Source of the DNA: Desmodus rotundus
Lineage: Eukaryota > Chordata > Mammalia > Chiroptera > Phyllostomidae
Direction: 5' to 3'
Length of the DNA stretch: 64,000 nt
Assembly: GCF_022682495.2 (NCBI RefSeq)
Contig: NC_071388.1
Location: forward strand, 178,217,622-178,281,621
How positions within the stretch are numbered: position 1 is the first letter of the stretch; the number at the start of each line of letters is the position of its first letter. The notes under the pieces are model-generated. The model had not been told where the DNA came from and searched no databases. It saw nothing but the letters and a program-made list of their open reading frames with translations. The translations under genes and the position numbers were made by a program. Of this stretch, positions 1 through 12,229 are shown in pieces.

Positions 1-185
1 TAGCCGAGGGGAAGTGGGGTGGGAGAAGGACAAAGGGGGTTAAACATATGGTGACAGGAGACTAGACTTGGGTTGTGAGCACATTATGGAGTATTCGGAT
101 GTTGTATTATAAAGTTGTACACCTGAAATGTATACAATGTTATTAACCAAGGTTAGCCCAACATATTTATTTAAAAAAAAAAAGA
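1..185 (+). mobile_element. L1 3' end (L1MA-like, Laurasiatherian)
   Basis: The block matches the familiar end of L1MA-type elements. It has a purine-rich start, a segment GGTGACAGGAGACTAGACTT, then TTGTACACCTGAAATGTATA and an A-rich tail at about 169-185. A better preserved copy of the same 3' end lies at 30640-30845. Only the terminal part is in the window. Confidence 0.65.
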
Positions 186-1160
186 AAAGTAGCTTAGCTA
201 ACATAAAAGACTTTATGCTAAAAGAGAATAACAACATGTGAAATCAATATGTACTTGTCTTGAAAATGATAAGGCACATAGGAAAAGATGGCGAGTTCTG
301 GCCAAGCACATATTCACATGTTTAAGTATGGAAGTTGACAAGACCTATGGAAGCATCAGCAAAGGATCTGGAAATGTGTCCTCATCTATATATTGAGGAG
401 GCGGGACTCACAAGATATTGGTCACGGAATGTTATCAATGATGAAATAGCAGAAAAGCTTAGGCTTTGAGTATAATTCAACTTTAGCCTGTGCATCAACT
501 TAACCACAGTTTTGTCTACTTGGAATCACTGTGCAATGTATATGAAACATTGTGACATTGCCTGATGTACTGTTATGACTAATTTTATTAATAGATCCAT
601 TTAAAATAACTAATACATTTCATGAAGCATGTTCAAATATACATGGATATAAGAAATCTCTGTAAGGAATTTTAAGGCTAAATACAGACTGTAAATTTTT
701 AAGAATTTTGTTACCTCTTAGAGGGTTAGGGAACAAAGTAACAGCCACGAACATAAATATGTTAGGGCATTTATAGAGCGTCACAGACGCTAAACCTGCA
801 CAAAGTTCTACAGTTGCCCTCCTACCATACGAGTATCTCATCTGCAGAATTCTTCATGTATATCTTCCCTGGTTCTGGTGCTAGGCTACTAGGGGAAAAA
901 ATCAAGTTAAAAAAGTTTATGCTAAAATCACGGTTAGTAGAGGGTTTCTATTGTACTTGAGGGACAAATGCCTATTTAAGATACAATTCAGTAAGGGGTG
1001 ATGGGGGAAGCAAATTGACATTTCTAGGAAGAATTATTATGGGTATCTTTTTCAGCAATTAGTTAGCTTTCTAATGCTGAATTACTTATGACTCAGTAAG
1101 AAGAAGAGGGAGTTTCTAAGGAGTTCAAATTCCAAAACGAACTTTTCTCAACTATCAACA
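186..1160. other. Intergenic, nothing recognised
   Basis: This is AT-rich sequence with short random open frames only. No repeat family, RNA gene or coding exon could be recognised. Confidence 0.5.
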
Positions 1161-1164
1161 AAAT

Positions 1165-1350
1165 GTAAGGAGGCCTGGTTCAATTTTAGTTCTATTTTTA
1201 TAATTTGGGAAATTAATCTCTTTGAGCCTCAGTTTTTTCATCTATAAAATAAGGAGAATAATTCTACCCTGGGGATTTCTGGGAGGAGTATAGATACCTG
1301 TTTCAAATGCCTGATATGTAATCGGCACTCCAAAAAGTAGCTGTTATTAC
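1165..1350 (+). mobile_element. MIR SINE
   Basis: It contains the MIR core and tail in order: TTTGAGCCTCAGTTTTTTCA, then CTATAAAATAAGGAGAATAA, and finally a degraded form of the GCTATTATT end. It is ancient and diverged. Confidence 0.75.
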
Positions 1351-1598
1351 TATGAGCTTCATAGCACTTTGGCTATTGAGAAAAACAAGTACTTGCCACA
1401 GTATAAGACTTTCCTGGTACAAAAGGGAGAGAAAATGGAAAGACAACTCACTGAGCATAAGGAGCATCATTTTTCTGTCTATTTTCTGTGGCACAAAATA
1501 GACATTCAGAAATACGGACTTATTAAAGAAGGTGGAAAGTCGTTAAAAGGAGAGGTGAATATACTTTACGTACAGGCAACAGAATATAGGGGAAGTTT

Positions 1599-1627
1599 TT
1601 GTTTGTTTGTTTGTTTGTTTTGTTTTT
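1599..1627 (+). repeat. (GTTT)n simple repeat
   Basis: About six GTTT units in tandem. The following stretch to 2590 holds nothing I recognise. Confidence 0.8.
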
Positions 1628-2596
1628 AAAGGGGAGAGAGTCCCTCCAAGGGTAGCCCATTCAGTGAAGGCACGAAACTTCTATGGCCAGTTGATTTTGA
1701 ACTCCGGTCACACCTATGGTCTGAGGCAGCTGTCCAGCACGTTTTTGTTTTTCTGTTTTGTGGCTCTCCCTAAAGCTGTGAGGCCCTTTCTCCCTCTGTT
1801 ATTGCGAGGCCTACAGCTGCTGTTGTGCTTCTTAGGGCCTCTCTGAGGGCTAATTGCCTGCTGCTAAATCTCTGCTTCAAAGCGCCCAAGAGAGGAAGCA
1901 CATGGAAAGACTGCAGGCTTGCTTGCTGGAGGTTGCAGAGGCCGATGCCAAGATGGATACACAGAAGGGTCCCTGGCTCTGTTGTTCTCACAAACCTCAA
2001 TTCAATGAGTCACATTATAAAGGCTGTAGGAACTCCCCTCTGAGAGGTTCTGCATGACTAACACCATTTCGTTTTTGAGCAGAGACAGAGCCAGCAGAGT
2101 GTGTTCGAGAGGAGTTAGCCCAATTTTCAAGCTGTTATTTCTTTGCCATATCTTGTGGGTGGGTCACACGGGTGGCTTTAGGCAGACAGGTGTGTGCTGC
2201 TGCCCATGTCTGCTCAGCCTAGCCCTACAGCTTCCACCCCAGTGTTCCTGAATCCCTCTGATGCCTACCCAGGTGGAGGGTGGTAGATTCTCCTTCTTTC
2301 TCATAACTGGTGCTGAGATGGGTCCCTTCAAGCAGTCAGTGAAAAAAAAAAAGCTCAAAAAGTAGAGATCAGAGACTGAGGTGACAAGCTGTCAAAGTTC
2401 AATCAATTAAAGCAGAGTGAGGAGCAGAACAAAATCAGGAAACAAGACAAGAACCACAGACTCCGAGTCTGAACAGAAAGAAAAAGAAGAGAACCAGAGT
2501 CAAAGTAACAAAATGAAGACAATTGCTAGCAGGTGCTGGCAGATAGGCCAGAACAAGAGAACTAAAACTATACTTGTAGTTAAGTTGACTCTAGAC

Positions 2597-2792
2597 CAGG
2601 GGTGTCCACCCTGCGACCTGCGGGCCACACGCAGCCCAGGATGGCAATGAATGTGGCCCACCACCAAATCGTAAATTTACTTAAAACACTATGAGATGTT
2701 TTTGTGATTACATGTCGTGATGTATTTAATGTGTGGCCCAAGACAACTCTTCTTCCAGTTTGGCCCAGAGATGCCAAGGTTGGACGTCCCTG
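2597..2792 (+). mobile_element. Non-autonomous hAT (Charlie-like) DNA transposon
   Basis: The ends are CAGGGGTGTCCA and TGGACGTCCCTG, which are inverted. The interior repeats the phrases gcgggcc, tgtggcccac and gtgtggcccaag, typical of hAT-Charlie derived non-autonomous elements. The flanks share CTAGA, a decayed remnant of an 8-bp duplication. Confidence 0.75.
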
Positions 2793-2924
2793 CTAGAGCG
2801 TTCCACTGCGGTCAGATGCAGCATGTCCTGGAGACACTAGACACGCTCCCGTGCGCCTTGCCTGTCATTCCTGCTCCTCCGCACCTGCCTCTTCACCCTA
2901 AGTATAGGGAGCACTCATGGGTAA

Positions 2925-3460
2925 TGGTGTGATATGACGTGCACAAGTGGGTATTTGTACTCGTATGTTCACAGCAGCATTACTCACAATGGTCAAAGGG
3001 AGAAGCAACCCAAGTGTCTGTAACAGATAAATAGATAAGCAAAGTGGGTGTATATACATGTACAGTAGAATCGTATTCGGCCTTAAAAAGAAAGGAAATC
3101 CTTGCACAGGCCACAGCATAGATTAACCTTCAGGACATTATGGGATGTGAAATAAGCCAGGCACAAACACAGGTAAACTGCATGGTTCCTCTCAGATGCA
3201 GTTCCTGGAGCAGTCCGACTCCCGAAGACAACACCTGGAATGCTGGTTGCCTCAGGCTGGTGGGTGGGGGCGGGGGAGGTGTTAAGAAGTGAGCACAGAG
3301 TTTCAGTTTGGCAAGATGAAGAGAGTTCTGGAGACGAATGGTGCTGGTTGCTCGACAATGTGAATGCACTTAATGCCATTGAACTGTACTCTGAAAATGG
3401 TGAAGAATGTACAGTTTATGTGCATATCACCATAATTTTTAAAGGGGTAACTGCCTTGGA
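2925..3460 (+). mobile_element. Old L1 3' fragment
   Basis: It contains the L1 ORF2 end and 3' UTR phrases: a segment around GTATTCGGCCTTAAAAAGAA, the ATAAGCCAGGCACAAA motif, then the Q-rich region and an ACTGTACTCTGAAAATGGT tail. No open frame survives. Confidence 0.75.
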
Positions 3461-4098
3461 GGATAAACACTTTTCATAGCAGTGGGTAACAGTGTGGATT
3501 GTACATGTAACCCGTCCTCAAGGCACTTTCAGTTTAGTGAGAAACCCCATGATTCTTGTTCTCAGGAGAAAGAGAGTATAGAAAGACATTGTTAGGAATT
3601 GTTGGAATTATGTACAAACGGAAGCGTCTTCATTTTGGCACCACCAAGAACCCAGTATTTTTCTGCCAAAATGGTAGTTTCCTGAGGAGTTATTAACAGC
3701 ATACCCTACTATGGGGGAGCGCGAGAGAGGAAAGGGGGGTGGATTTACACCATGTGCCATGCAGAGCACAGTGTGCTCAGCAAAAATCTTGGAAAAAAGA
3801 GCAAGAAAAAAGGGGGAATGGAGATAAATGAAAAGTAGAAAGCAACATAAAATCAGAGGATAAAGAAGAAAACATAGCAACAGAGCTTACTGAAGTCTGC
3901 GCACCCCCAGCAGCAAGCATAGCAACAAGGACTGTGCAACTTCAAGGCACATGGAGTTGTCAGCAGAAGAGCTCAGCAGAGAGGACGCTGCACGACAAAA
4001 CAGGACTACAGAGAAAAAGTGGGCGTGGGCCTGAGCCCTTGTGAGCTGCCCTAATCCTCTGTAGGAGAGAGGAGGCTCAAACAACATCTGTGCACTTC
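3461..4098. other. Intergenic, nothing recognised
   Basis: No repeat family or coding signal identified. Two pyrimidine-rich antisense frames here have no family features. Confidence 0.4.
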
Positions 4099-4106
4099 CT
4101 CTAGAA

Positions 4107-4296
4107 CAGGGCTCCCTACATTTTTGCATGCATCAGAAACACCTGGAAGACTTTTAAAACAGAGGTGGTTGTGCTGATGCCCAGAGATTCTTCTTGTGTA
4201 GATCTTGCTTGAGGACTGAGAACATTTGCATTTCTATTAAGTTCCCAGGTGATGCCACATGCTATTGGTGTGGGGCCCACATTGTGGGAACCATGG
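4107..4296 (+). mobile_element. MER5A-like hAT element
   Basis: The 190-base element is bounded by an 8-bp target-site duplication with one mismatch, CTCTAGAA at 4099-4106 and CTCTAGAT at 4297-4304. This matches the hAT preference for nTCTAGAn. Internally it has the MER5A phrases CATCAGAAACACCTGGAAG and GGTGTGGGGCCCA. Confidence 0.8.
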
Positions 4297-4454
4297 CTCT
4301 AGATATAAAAAGCTATAGGATGTATGTCATTAGTTGTGTGTTTTTTTTTAATGCTTAAACAGGAAAGCCTAAATCAAGACCTGTAGTAAGGGGCTCTAAT
4401 GAAAATATTTAAATCCAGGTAGACTTTGCCCACAGTCTGGTCTCTCAAATTCAG

Positions 4455-4660
4455 TGGGTGGGAGTCTGATCACCAGAGTCAGACAGACTTGGATGGTGTC
4501 ACTTTCTAGCAATATACCTTTGGGGAAGTTTCTTAACCTATATCCTATTTATTTCATCTGTAAAATTGGGATAATATAGCACCAAGCCAATGGGGCTATG
4601 GAAAAATTTAGTGATTGATACATGTACAAAAATTTAGCACAGTACACAATAAGTGTGGAG
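4455..4660 (+). mobile_element. MIR SINE
   Basis: MIR-like order: AGTCAGACAGACTTGGATGG, a TTTCTTAACC core, TTTCATCTGTAAAATTGGGA and a degraded tail GTACACAATAAGTG. Confidence 0.75.
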
Positions 4661-6068
4661 GCACTTGGTTTTTGGCAACCCAGCCTCAATCTCTGCTAAT
4701 TTTGTACCAGTCCCAATTACCTCTCCATTACTGTGGACAGCGTTTTCAAATTTGAATCTTAGGAACAAAGCCAAGATAACAACCTGCCATACTGATCCTC
4801 CTTACCATGGAGCTTGCCATGGAAACCACTTCATCCTGTGGCAGGTAATTTATAAGGATATATATTGCCTTTATGGAAATGTTTAATCCTTGAGTATTCC
4901 CTCCAGTGTTACTGGAGAGGGAGAAGATAGCTCCAGAGTTTCCCTGGGTGAATTAATTAGTTTGCAATTGCAATGTTATTCAGTATCTTGTATTCGTAGC
5001 TAAGAGTGTATTGTGCTAAAAGTGTTGCAAGGGAAGCAAAGGGTTTCTGTCCTTTAATTTGTGATGAAAAGTTGAAGCTAGCTGATAGGATGGAATGCAA
5101 TTTTTATTATCTGTAATACAATAGACTATTAATTTGAGATGAGAATAATTTTAATTTCAATTGAACAAATAAATGACCAATTTCAGTATTCTTCTGTTAG
5201 AGGAAGTATTTATAGTAGTTGAGAAATGATTGAGTTAATCATTTCTCTCAAATACATCAGAAGGGAACACTCTGGGCCATGGCTTCGAAGCTAGGTTATA
5301 TGCTATAGCCTCTTAAGGAATGCAAAGCTTTGCCTCCTGCACCTGCCCACTAATCTCTTAAGAAGACAAGCCCTGATATGATTCCTTTACTTAGGTGTAC
5401 TCCCCAGAGTACACAAATGGGCTCCGTGCTTTAAAGGTTGGAGTTTGTTGTTGTTTTTAGTGCCTCCTTTTCTTACTGTGTCTTTTTGGATGGCTCATGT
5501 AACAGACACCTTTCATTGCTACCCACAATCCTTTCCTTCTTTCCTTGGGAGCTGCCCTTTCTCTTCCACATAGCCGTATGCTTCAGGGAGAGCAGTCCCA
5601 GTTTCAGCTGTGTGAAGGGAGGGGTGAGGGTGGTCTTTCTTACCGTAGACTGGGATGTAACGAGGGCTTGAGAAACAATTCTGACTATGATGAAATGAGA
5701 AGTCTGGTGGAGACACATGGGAAACCTTTCCTTACTCTTAAAATGAGCACACAAGAAGGAGGTGAGCTCTTCTGCTGGGCATGTTTATGTCTGCATCTGA
5801 ACTGGAACAAGAAGCCTCCATCTATAATTAGGAAGGGAGCTAGCCTACAAGACGGAAGGATGGAAGGATATAAAAATTCTGAGAGTGTGTTGATATCACT
5901 AAGCTGCTGAATTCAGTGACCCCAGAGGCTCCCTTCCTCAGGACCTTTGTTAAATAAGATAGTACAATTTCCCTATTGTTTGACCTGTTTTAAGTGAGAT
6001 TTAGAATTTCTGTTACTTGCAGACAACATTATCCTAACAGTCATCTGTATGATACCAATCCTTAAATA
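4661..6068. other. Intergenic, nothing recognised
   Basis: No repeat family, RNA gene or coding exon recognised. The 121-codon plus-strand frame at 5545-5910 shows no domain or known similarity. Confidence 0.4.
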
Positions 6069-6945
6069 GGTGAAGTATTTAAGACATTGGTGTTCCGGAA
6101 CCCAGCACGGTGGTCACCCTCGCTCCCATCAGCATTGTACCTGAGGTGAAGTCTGTTGAAATGCACCACAAAGCTCTGTGTGAAGCTCTTTCTGGGGACA
6201 ATGTGGACCTCCATGTTAAGAACATGTCTGTCAAAGACGTTCATTGTGGTAACATCGCTGGTGACAACAAAAATAGCCCACCTGTGAAAGCAGCTGACTT
6301 TATGGCACAATGATCATATTCTGAACCATCCAGGCCAGATCAGTGCTGGGTACACACCCGTGCTGAATTGTCACGCAGCTCACATTGCTTGTACGTTTGC
6401 TGAGCTGAAGGAGACCGATTGTTGTTTTGGGGAAAAGCTGGAAGATGGCCCAAATTCTTAAAATCTGATGATGCTTCTGTCATTGATGTGGTTCCCAGCA
6501 AGCCCATGTATGTTGAGAGCTTCTTTGACTATCCTATTCTGAGTCGTTTAGCTGTTCGAGACATGAGAGAGATGGGTGCTGCGTGTGTCGTCAAAGTAGT
6601 GGGCAGAAGGCTGCTGGGGCGGCCAGGTCACGCCATCTGCCCGGAAAGCTCAGAAGACAAGATGAGTGTCATCCCCAGTGCCTGCCACCCCAGTCTTAAT
6701 CAGCGTGAAAGAAGGATCTCAGAACTATTTGTCTCAATTGGCCCTTTAAGTTTAATAGTAAAAGATGAATTAATGATAGCAATGTATTGTAAATCCTTCA
6801 GAAGGAAAGGAGAATGTTCTGTGGACCATTTGCGTGTGTGGTAGTTGTAAGTTATTAGCTTTTAAAAATCAATAGGTTTAAATGGAAACAACTTGCCAAA
6901 AATCTGTGACAGATTTTTGGGACCCATTTAAACAAAGTTTAATGA
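6069..6945 (+). pseudogene. EEF1A1P: EEF1A1 processed pseudogene, 5'-truncated
   Basis: This intronless copy covers the C-terminal third of translation elongation factor 1-alpha and its 3' UTR. Translations in shifting frames show [40 protein letters not shown] and, after a frame break near 6313, [20 protein letters not shown] and [20 protein letters not shown]. The end of the coding part is degraded (about 6600-6665). It is followed by sequence close to the EEF1A1 3' UTR, for example TTCAGAAGGAAAGGAGAATG and AATGGAAACAACTTGCCAAA, ending near 6945. The lack of introns, the 5' truncation and the retained 3' UTR indicate L1-mediated retroposition of an mRNA. At least two frameshifts make it non-functional as an elongation factor. 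No upstream promoter was seen. Confidence 0.9.
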
Positions 6946-6984
6946 TAAAAATATTCTATATTTCAGCCCAATCTACTTGAAACC

Positions 6985-7135
6985 CCATCAATGAGATTAC
7001 AAAAGAACATGAGGAATCTTTTGAATGATGAATAACTTAATTTTCTTGAGTGTGGTGATGGGGCCATGGGTATTTACATAAGCTACAACTTATTAAATTA
7101 TACACTTTAAATATGTGCTGTTTATTGTCCGTCAA
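6985..7135 (+). mobile_element. L1 3' UTR end
   Basis: It contains GGGTATTTACATAAGC, then TATACACTTTAAATATGTGC and GTCAACTATATCTCAA, the typical tail of an L1M-type element. Immediately upstream is the EEF1A1 pseudogene. Confidence 0.7.
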
Positions 7136-7144
7136 CTATATCTC

Positions 7145-7655
7145 AAAAATAACTTTTTCTGATTACAGTGCAATTAAGTTAGAAATTAATAATAAAAAGA
7201 AAACTAGGAAAATCCACAGAAATTATAAAATATTTCTAAAAATTATGAGTCAAAGAAAAAATCATGAATAAAATTTATAAATTCTTTAAAATTGAGCAAT
7301 AAAAATAATACATAACAAACCTTATCAGGTGCAGCTGAACAGTTGCTCAGAAGTAAACTTATTATCTTAAATGCTTACCCAAGAAAACAAGGACTTGATA
7401 TTATTATTTTAAGTTATAAAAAGAAGAATAAATAATGAAGAAATAGAAGGAAGAAAATAAAAAAGAAGAACTGAAATTAATGATATTGAAAATATACATA
7501 TGAAAGGAAAGATCAGTAAACAGAAGTTGTTCACCGAAAATGACTAGACAAAACTCTGGCCAGTTTAATCAAGGAAAAAAGAAGGAGGAGGAATTTTAAA
7601 AATTGAAAAAAGGAAACAAGATCCTGTAGACATTAAAAATATAAAAGGATATTAT
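7145..7655 (+). mobile_element. L1 ORF2 fragment (upstream piece)
   Basis: The degraded frame reads SAIKLEINNKKKTRK and then a segment like KINRSCS, matching the endonuclease/RT linker of L1 ORF2. It is A-rich on the plus strand. The same old L1 appears to resume at about 8360 after an intervening block. Confidence 0.7.
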
Positions 7656-8355
7656 GATCCATTCTTGGCCAATGGAGTAACTGGAACCAGATTTATCACC
7701 CTGCCTACACAACCAAAAAAAAAGAAAAGAAAAGAAAAGAAACAACCAGACAAGATATGTGGAAAAACAATTTTCAAGACATTGGACATCAGAAAACAAA
7801 AAATAGTGATTCCTGAAAAGCGGAAAACAAATGGGGAGAGCCCCATGATTGGAACTCGCCATTTTGAGAGTTTCTAGGCCATAGTGCAGCAGAGCGGGAA
7901 TCGAGGTGGAGCCTGCAGGGTCCCTGAGTAGCTGAGTTGCATGTCCAAGAATGCAGAGCTCGGAGTCCAGGGAGACCAAAGAAGCTAGAGTTGGGACAGA
8001 GTACCAGCCGCGGGAGAGCTGCTCAGAGACAGAGCCTAGGACATCTGCACATGCCTAAAGATGCTACGTTAGGCCAAAGAAAGGAACATCTGAAGGCATT
8101 TAAGGAGAGTGCCCGGAGCTCACGGAAAGCCAGAAATAGTGCCTGCTACTACCAGCCAGTCCAGAAAAGTCTCATCATTCATGGGCACTGGATGGAGTAC
8201 TCTGAAGGGATCATGAAGGAACATGAGAAAATTTTTTTGGGGGGGCAGGGTTGGGTACATTACTATCTTGACTATGGTGATGGTTTCATGGATATTTGCA
8301 CATGTCTAAAGTTATCAAACTGGACACTTTAATATGTTCAGTTTATTGTCGGTTA
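7656..8355 (+). mobile_element. Inserted L1-related block (possible 5' UTR-like segment plus L1 3' end)
   Basis: The block opens with TTGGCCAATGGAGTAACTGG, has an A-rich AAAAGAAAAG run at about 7714-7742, and ends with a clear L1 tail, GATGGTTTCATGGATATTTG and ACTTTAATATGTTCAGTTTA. It separates two pieces of one older L1 ORF2. The central 400 bases are not assigned to a named family. Confidence 0.45.
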
Positions 8356-8359
8356 GAGA

Positions 8360-9085
8360 TCCATACATATACTGTACTTAATGCCAAGATGTTGAAAGCA
8401 CTCCCTGTAAGACTGGTGACAAGAAAAGGATCCCTACTACCATGACATTTATTATGCTCTCTCTTTTATGGTAAGGATGTTCACTATCTCGACTATTTAA
8501 TATTGAACCAAAGATCTTATCCGGTATGTTAAGATTAGAAAAAGAAATAAATGGCTTAAGAATCAAATTAGAAAAATCAAAACTCTCATTTGCAGATAAT
8601 ATAATTTCCCACATGGAATAACTCAAGTTTCCCAGATAAACTATTGTACTTAATGAATGTACAATAATGATATGGTTGCTAGATTAAAAAATCAACATGT
8701 GAAAGGAATTGCATTTCTAAGTAACAGAAACAAGTTAGAGAAAGTAATTTTAAAAGTATGCTTTACAATAGTAGTAAGACAAAATACCTAGGAATAAATC
8801 TTGGTAATAGAGGTGAAAGTCCTTTAAGGGAAAATTAAAAATTTTTCATCGAAAGACTTTAAATAACATCTAAATAAAAATGGAATGATAATATATGATG
8901 CTTATAGATTTAAAAAAAACCCTAAATATCATAAGAAGCAAGAACACAAAGGGAATGCAAAAATATCTAAAAATACCCAACTTTTTAGTAGTCTAGGAAA
9001 TGTAAACCAAAATCATGATGAAATACCATTATACCTCTACCATACTGAAAAAAAATGTGGCTTATGTGTATGAGCAGTACTGAAA
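8360..9085 (+). mobile_element. L1 ORF2 fragment (downstream piece)
   Basis: It contains the RT palm-domain relic: a frame reading RLEKEINGLRIKLEKSKLSF followed by ADNIIF, which corresponds to the FADD region of L1 reverse transcriptase. The remainder is A-rich L1 sequence with many stops. Confidence 0.7.
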
Positions 9086-9099
9086 CCCAGAATTAGACT

Positions 9100-9309
9100 C
9101 ACAGCCTTGGCTGGTGTGGCTCAGTTGGTTGGGCCTCATCCTGCAAAGACCACTGGTTCAATTCCTGGTCAGAGCACAGACCTGGTTGTGGGTTTGGTCC
9201 CCACTTGGGGTGCCAGAGGCAACTGATCGATGCTTCTTTCTTACATTGATGTTTCTCTCCCTCTCCTCCTCCCTTCCCCTCTCTCTGGAATCAGTGAAAG
9301 AAACAAAAA
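9100..9309 (+). mobile_element. VES SINE (bat tRNA-derived)
   Basis: The head CCTTGGCTGGTGTGGCTCAG carries a Pol III A-box, and TGGTTCAATTCCTGGTC is a B-box-like segment. These are followed by the typical TTGATGTTTCTCTCCCTCTC region and an A-rich tail. It is flanked by a perfect 11-bp duplication AGAATTAGACT (9089-9099 and 9310-9320). This family is characteristic of bats. Confidence 0.93.
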
Positions 9310-9320
9310 AGAATTAGACT

Positions 9321-11344
9321 GACATACCCACTCAGGTGCACACCACCACTGGCTGCCAACTTGAGGGCTAGTCCTTATAAACTGTGGCCTGGAGACGGGT
9401 GATTCCTCTGGGTGGTTGGCTCCCAGGAAGAAGAAAGGAAGAAGAGTCAGGCTCTGATTGATTGGTTCCTGCGTCCAAGTTCATGGACAGGTAGTCACTC
9501 CTTAGAATGTAGGGATGGAGAGGGGTCAGGAGGATTATGCTAATTGGCATCCCTTCCACCAGAACAAACACCAGGAATGGGAAATCAGTGTTCCCACTAA
9601 AGATAGTCATTTTATAGTTAAGGCAAAACAAGCCACCCTCACAATAATAAAGTTATTTTTACAGGGAGGGGTGGCCAGCATGTAGAGTCATCTTTATAGC
9701 AATGGTAGATTACTTGAGGTTTATCAGCACCATAACCAAGCAGGTTCAAGTTCAACAGCACGACAGAGAAAGACATCAGAATTTAAACAGTATATATATT
9801 CACTTGCACTCTAGAGAAATGTTCTAAATAAATAATCTGGCAGTAACTTTTAACATTTGTAAAATAAAACAAATACTGGGGGAATTATCTCCTGCACATG
9901 GTACAAAATTAAAAGGATATACAATAGAGTGAAAAATTTCTCCACTACCATGGCAATTACTTTTAAGCTATTTTTCTAATTATATATCATCAGAGATGTG
10001 CTTTATTTCATTTCCCCTTTCCTCTTGATTTGATGAATACAAAGTCCTCAATTTACAAAGGAACTCTTGGAGCAAAATTTGCTTGCAAGTCCTTTGGAAT
10101 TCAGACTGCAGGGTAAATTTCTGTTTCTAGTTTCTTAAGGAGGCTCACCAGCTTTTGATTACACCTCAAATGTAGCAGACCTAATAGTATAAAAGCTAGC
10201 ACATTTAATTATGTGGTTTCTACGCCAAATGTGTTCCAAGTTTAGTGAAGGCTATGAGAAATATGTCTCATTCCCTGCCATTTTCCTTACTCACAGATCC
10301 TAGCAAAGACCGGCCCTCACCTCCCCCAGTCAGTACACTTGAACATCAAGCTAATTCACGGGGAAGTGGAGACAAAAACAAGTATGTCTATGGAGGGGGA
10401 TGGGGTAGTGACGAACTTCTGGGTGGGTAGCAATGCGTGCCATGGGAACCACTGCTGACTGGGGATTGGGCAGTCGGACCACAGTAGCACTGACAGCACC
10501 CTGGGCACGGGAGGGCCCAGCACTCAGGGGGCCCACAAGCTGTGCCTTTGTTCGGTAGCACAAGGCCAATGACTGTTGGGCACACAGGTACCTGTAGCTT
10601 ACTGAGACAACTGAAAAGTTCACCATCTGCTTAACTCTATACAAATGGTACCTTTCCTATCTCTTAATTTTAATGGATACAACCTGAAAAGGAAGTGTTT
10701 TTCATGTTTTTTTTACTTCAAAGAAGTATGAATATCTCTTTTATATAGTATATTTCAAAATAAAGTCACCATCATGATATGACAAATACTTTGGCTAGAA
10801 AACCAGAGGTGGTATATTTACAGTCTCTTACTTCAGAAATCAAGCAACTGTCAACTAATGAAGCTAAACATTTTCTTTCGTCTCTCACTCAATTTATGGA
10901 CCAGATACATTAGGGTAAGGAATATGCTTCCAGAGGAGTCAGACAGTCTCCTGGAATGAAGCAGACATGGAAATGAGTGAGGTTCACAGAGTGATACAAA
11001 GAAAAAAGTAGTCAATTCCTTCTGGAGGCTGGGGGTGGGGTTCGGAGAAAGGAGGGCACTCAAGAGGGGCTTCAGTGACACTTCAGTGACAGTGACACTT
11101 CAAAGGAGACTGACTACCACTTCTAAATTTGCCCTGCAGGAGCACTTCACGCAGGAGCAAGGCACAGAGCTGTGAAATAGCCCGCTGTGCTGGGGAACTG
11201 CAATTAGCCAGGGCCTGGCTGGCATCAGGGCTGAGAGATGGGATGTGGGAGAGGTGCGTCTGGGCGCCCCGGCTCATCCAGAACATACAGGCTGGTGCCT
11301 TGCATTTTAGCTTACCCATCATGATACTCCAGAAACCTTTTCTT
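9321..11344. other. Intergenic, nothing recognised
   Basis: Two kilobases without a repeat family or coding exon that I can name. The 97-codon minus-strand frame at 10351-10644 has no recognisable domain. Confidence 0.4.
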
Positions 11345-12008
11345 TAAAAAAAATTATTAGTTTTGATATTCCTAACTACTATTTTAAAAAAGTTTTATAA
11401 ACTTTAAAATTAAATAAACTTTAAATTGTAAAGCTTTTAATAATTCAAATAGAAGGTTATAAGGTAAAAAGTCAAAGTTGCTCTCTTCACCCTTATACCT
11501 AATCACCTGTACTCATCTGCGGAATTTTTTTTAATTGATAGAATATCTCACAATATATTACAAGAATAGCTCACCAATACATATAGGTATCAACTATTTC
11601 TTTAAAATTGATTTGAGATTTGCAAAATCAAAAACAGGTTTTATTTCTCAGGAATTTGGGTTTTCTTTTTAGTGTGTGTGTATTTAAAAATACTGTATAC
11701 ACACATATAAATACGCATGTCATTTATGAGTTATGGAATCTGGTATTATAAAGTATTTTACTTTATGGAATTTTTCAAACCTATACAGAAATGGAGAAAT
11801 TAACACAGTGAAATTCTATATTCAAATCATTGAGCTACAACAATTAGTAATGTTTCCTTTTTTAATTCTATACCCCACACCCCCCCACACCATTTTTTAC
11901 TGTAGTTTCAAACAAATCCTCAGTATATATTATTTCACTTACAAATACTTCAATTAAATGTTTTACAGATAACTATTTTTTTAAATCAGTGGGGGTTTTT
12001 GTTTTCTT
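11345..12008 (-). mobile_element. L1 fragment (left piece, split by VES)
   Basis: The plus strand shows the reverse complement of old L1 sequence. There is a block around AAGGTAAAAAGTCAAAGTTG and a block with TACAGAAATGGAGAAATTAA and GAGCTACAACAATTAGTAAT, both recurrent in antisense L1M copies. It resumes after the VES insertion. Confidence 0.55.
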
Positions 12009-12229
12009 TTTAGATTTTATTTACTTATTTTTAGAGAGCGGGAAAGGGAGGGAGAAAGAAAGGGAGAAAAACATTCATGCGTGAGAGAAACATCCGTCCA
12101 TTGCCTCTCGCATGCCCCCAACTGGGAATCTGGCCCGCAACCCAAGCATGTGCCCTGACTGGGAATCAAACCAGTGACCTTTTGGTTCCCAGGCCAGCAC
12201 TCAGTCCACTGAGTCACACCAGCCAGGGC
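12009..12229 (-). mobile_element. VES SINE (bat tRNA-derived), minus strand
   Basis: In plus-strand reading, the T-rich tail and GAGAGAAACATC segment come first and the head CACACCAGCCAGGGC comes last. TGACTGGGAATCAAACCAGT is the B-box complement. It lies inside an older antisense L1. Confidence 0.9.
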
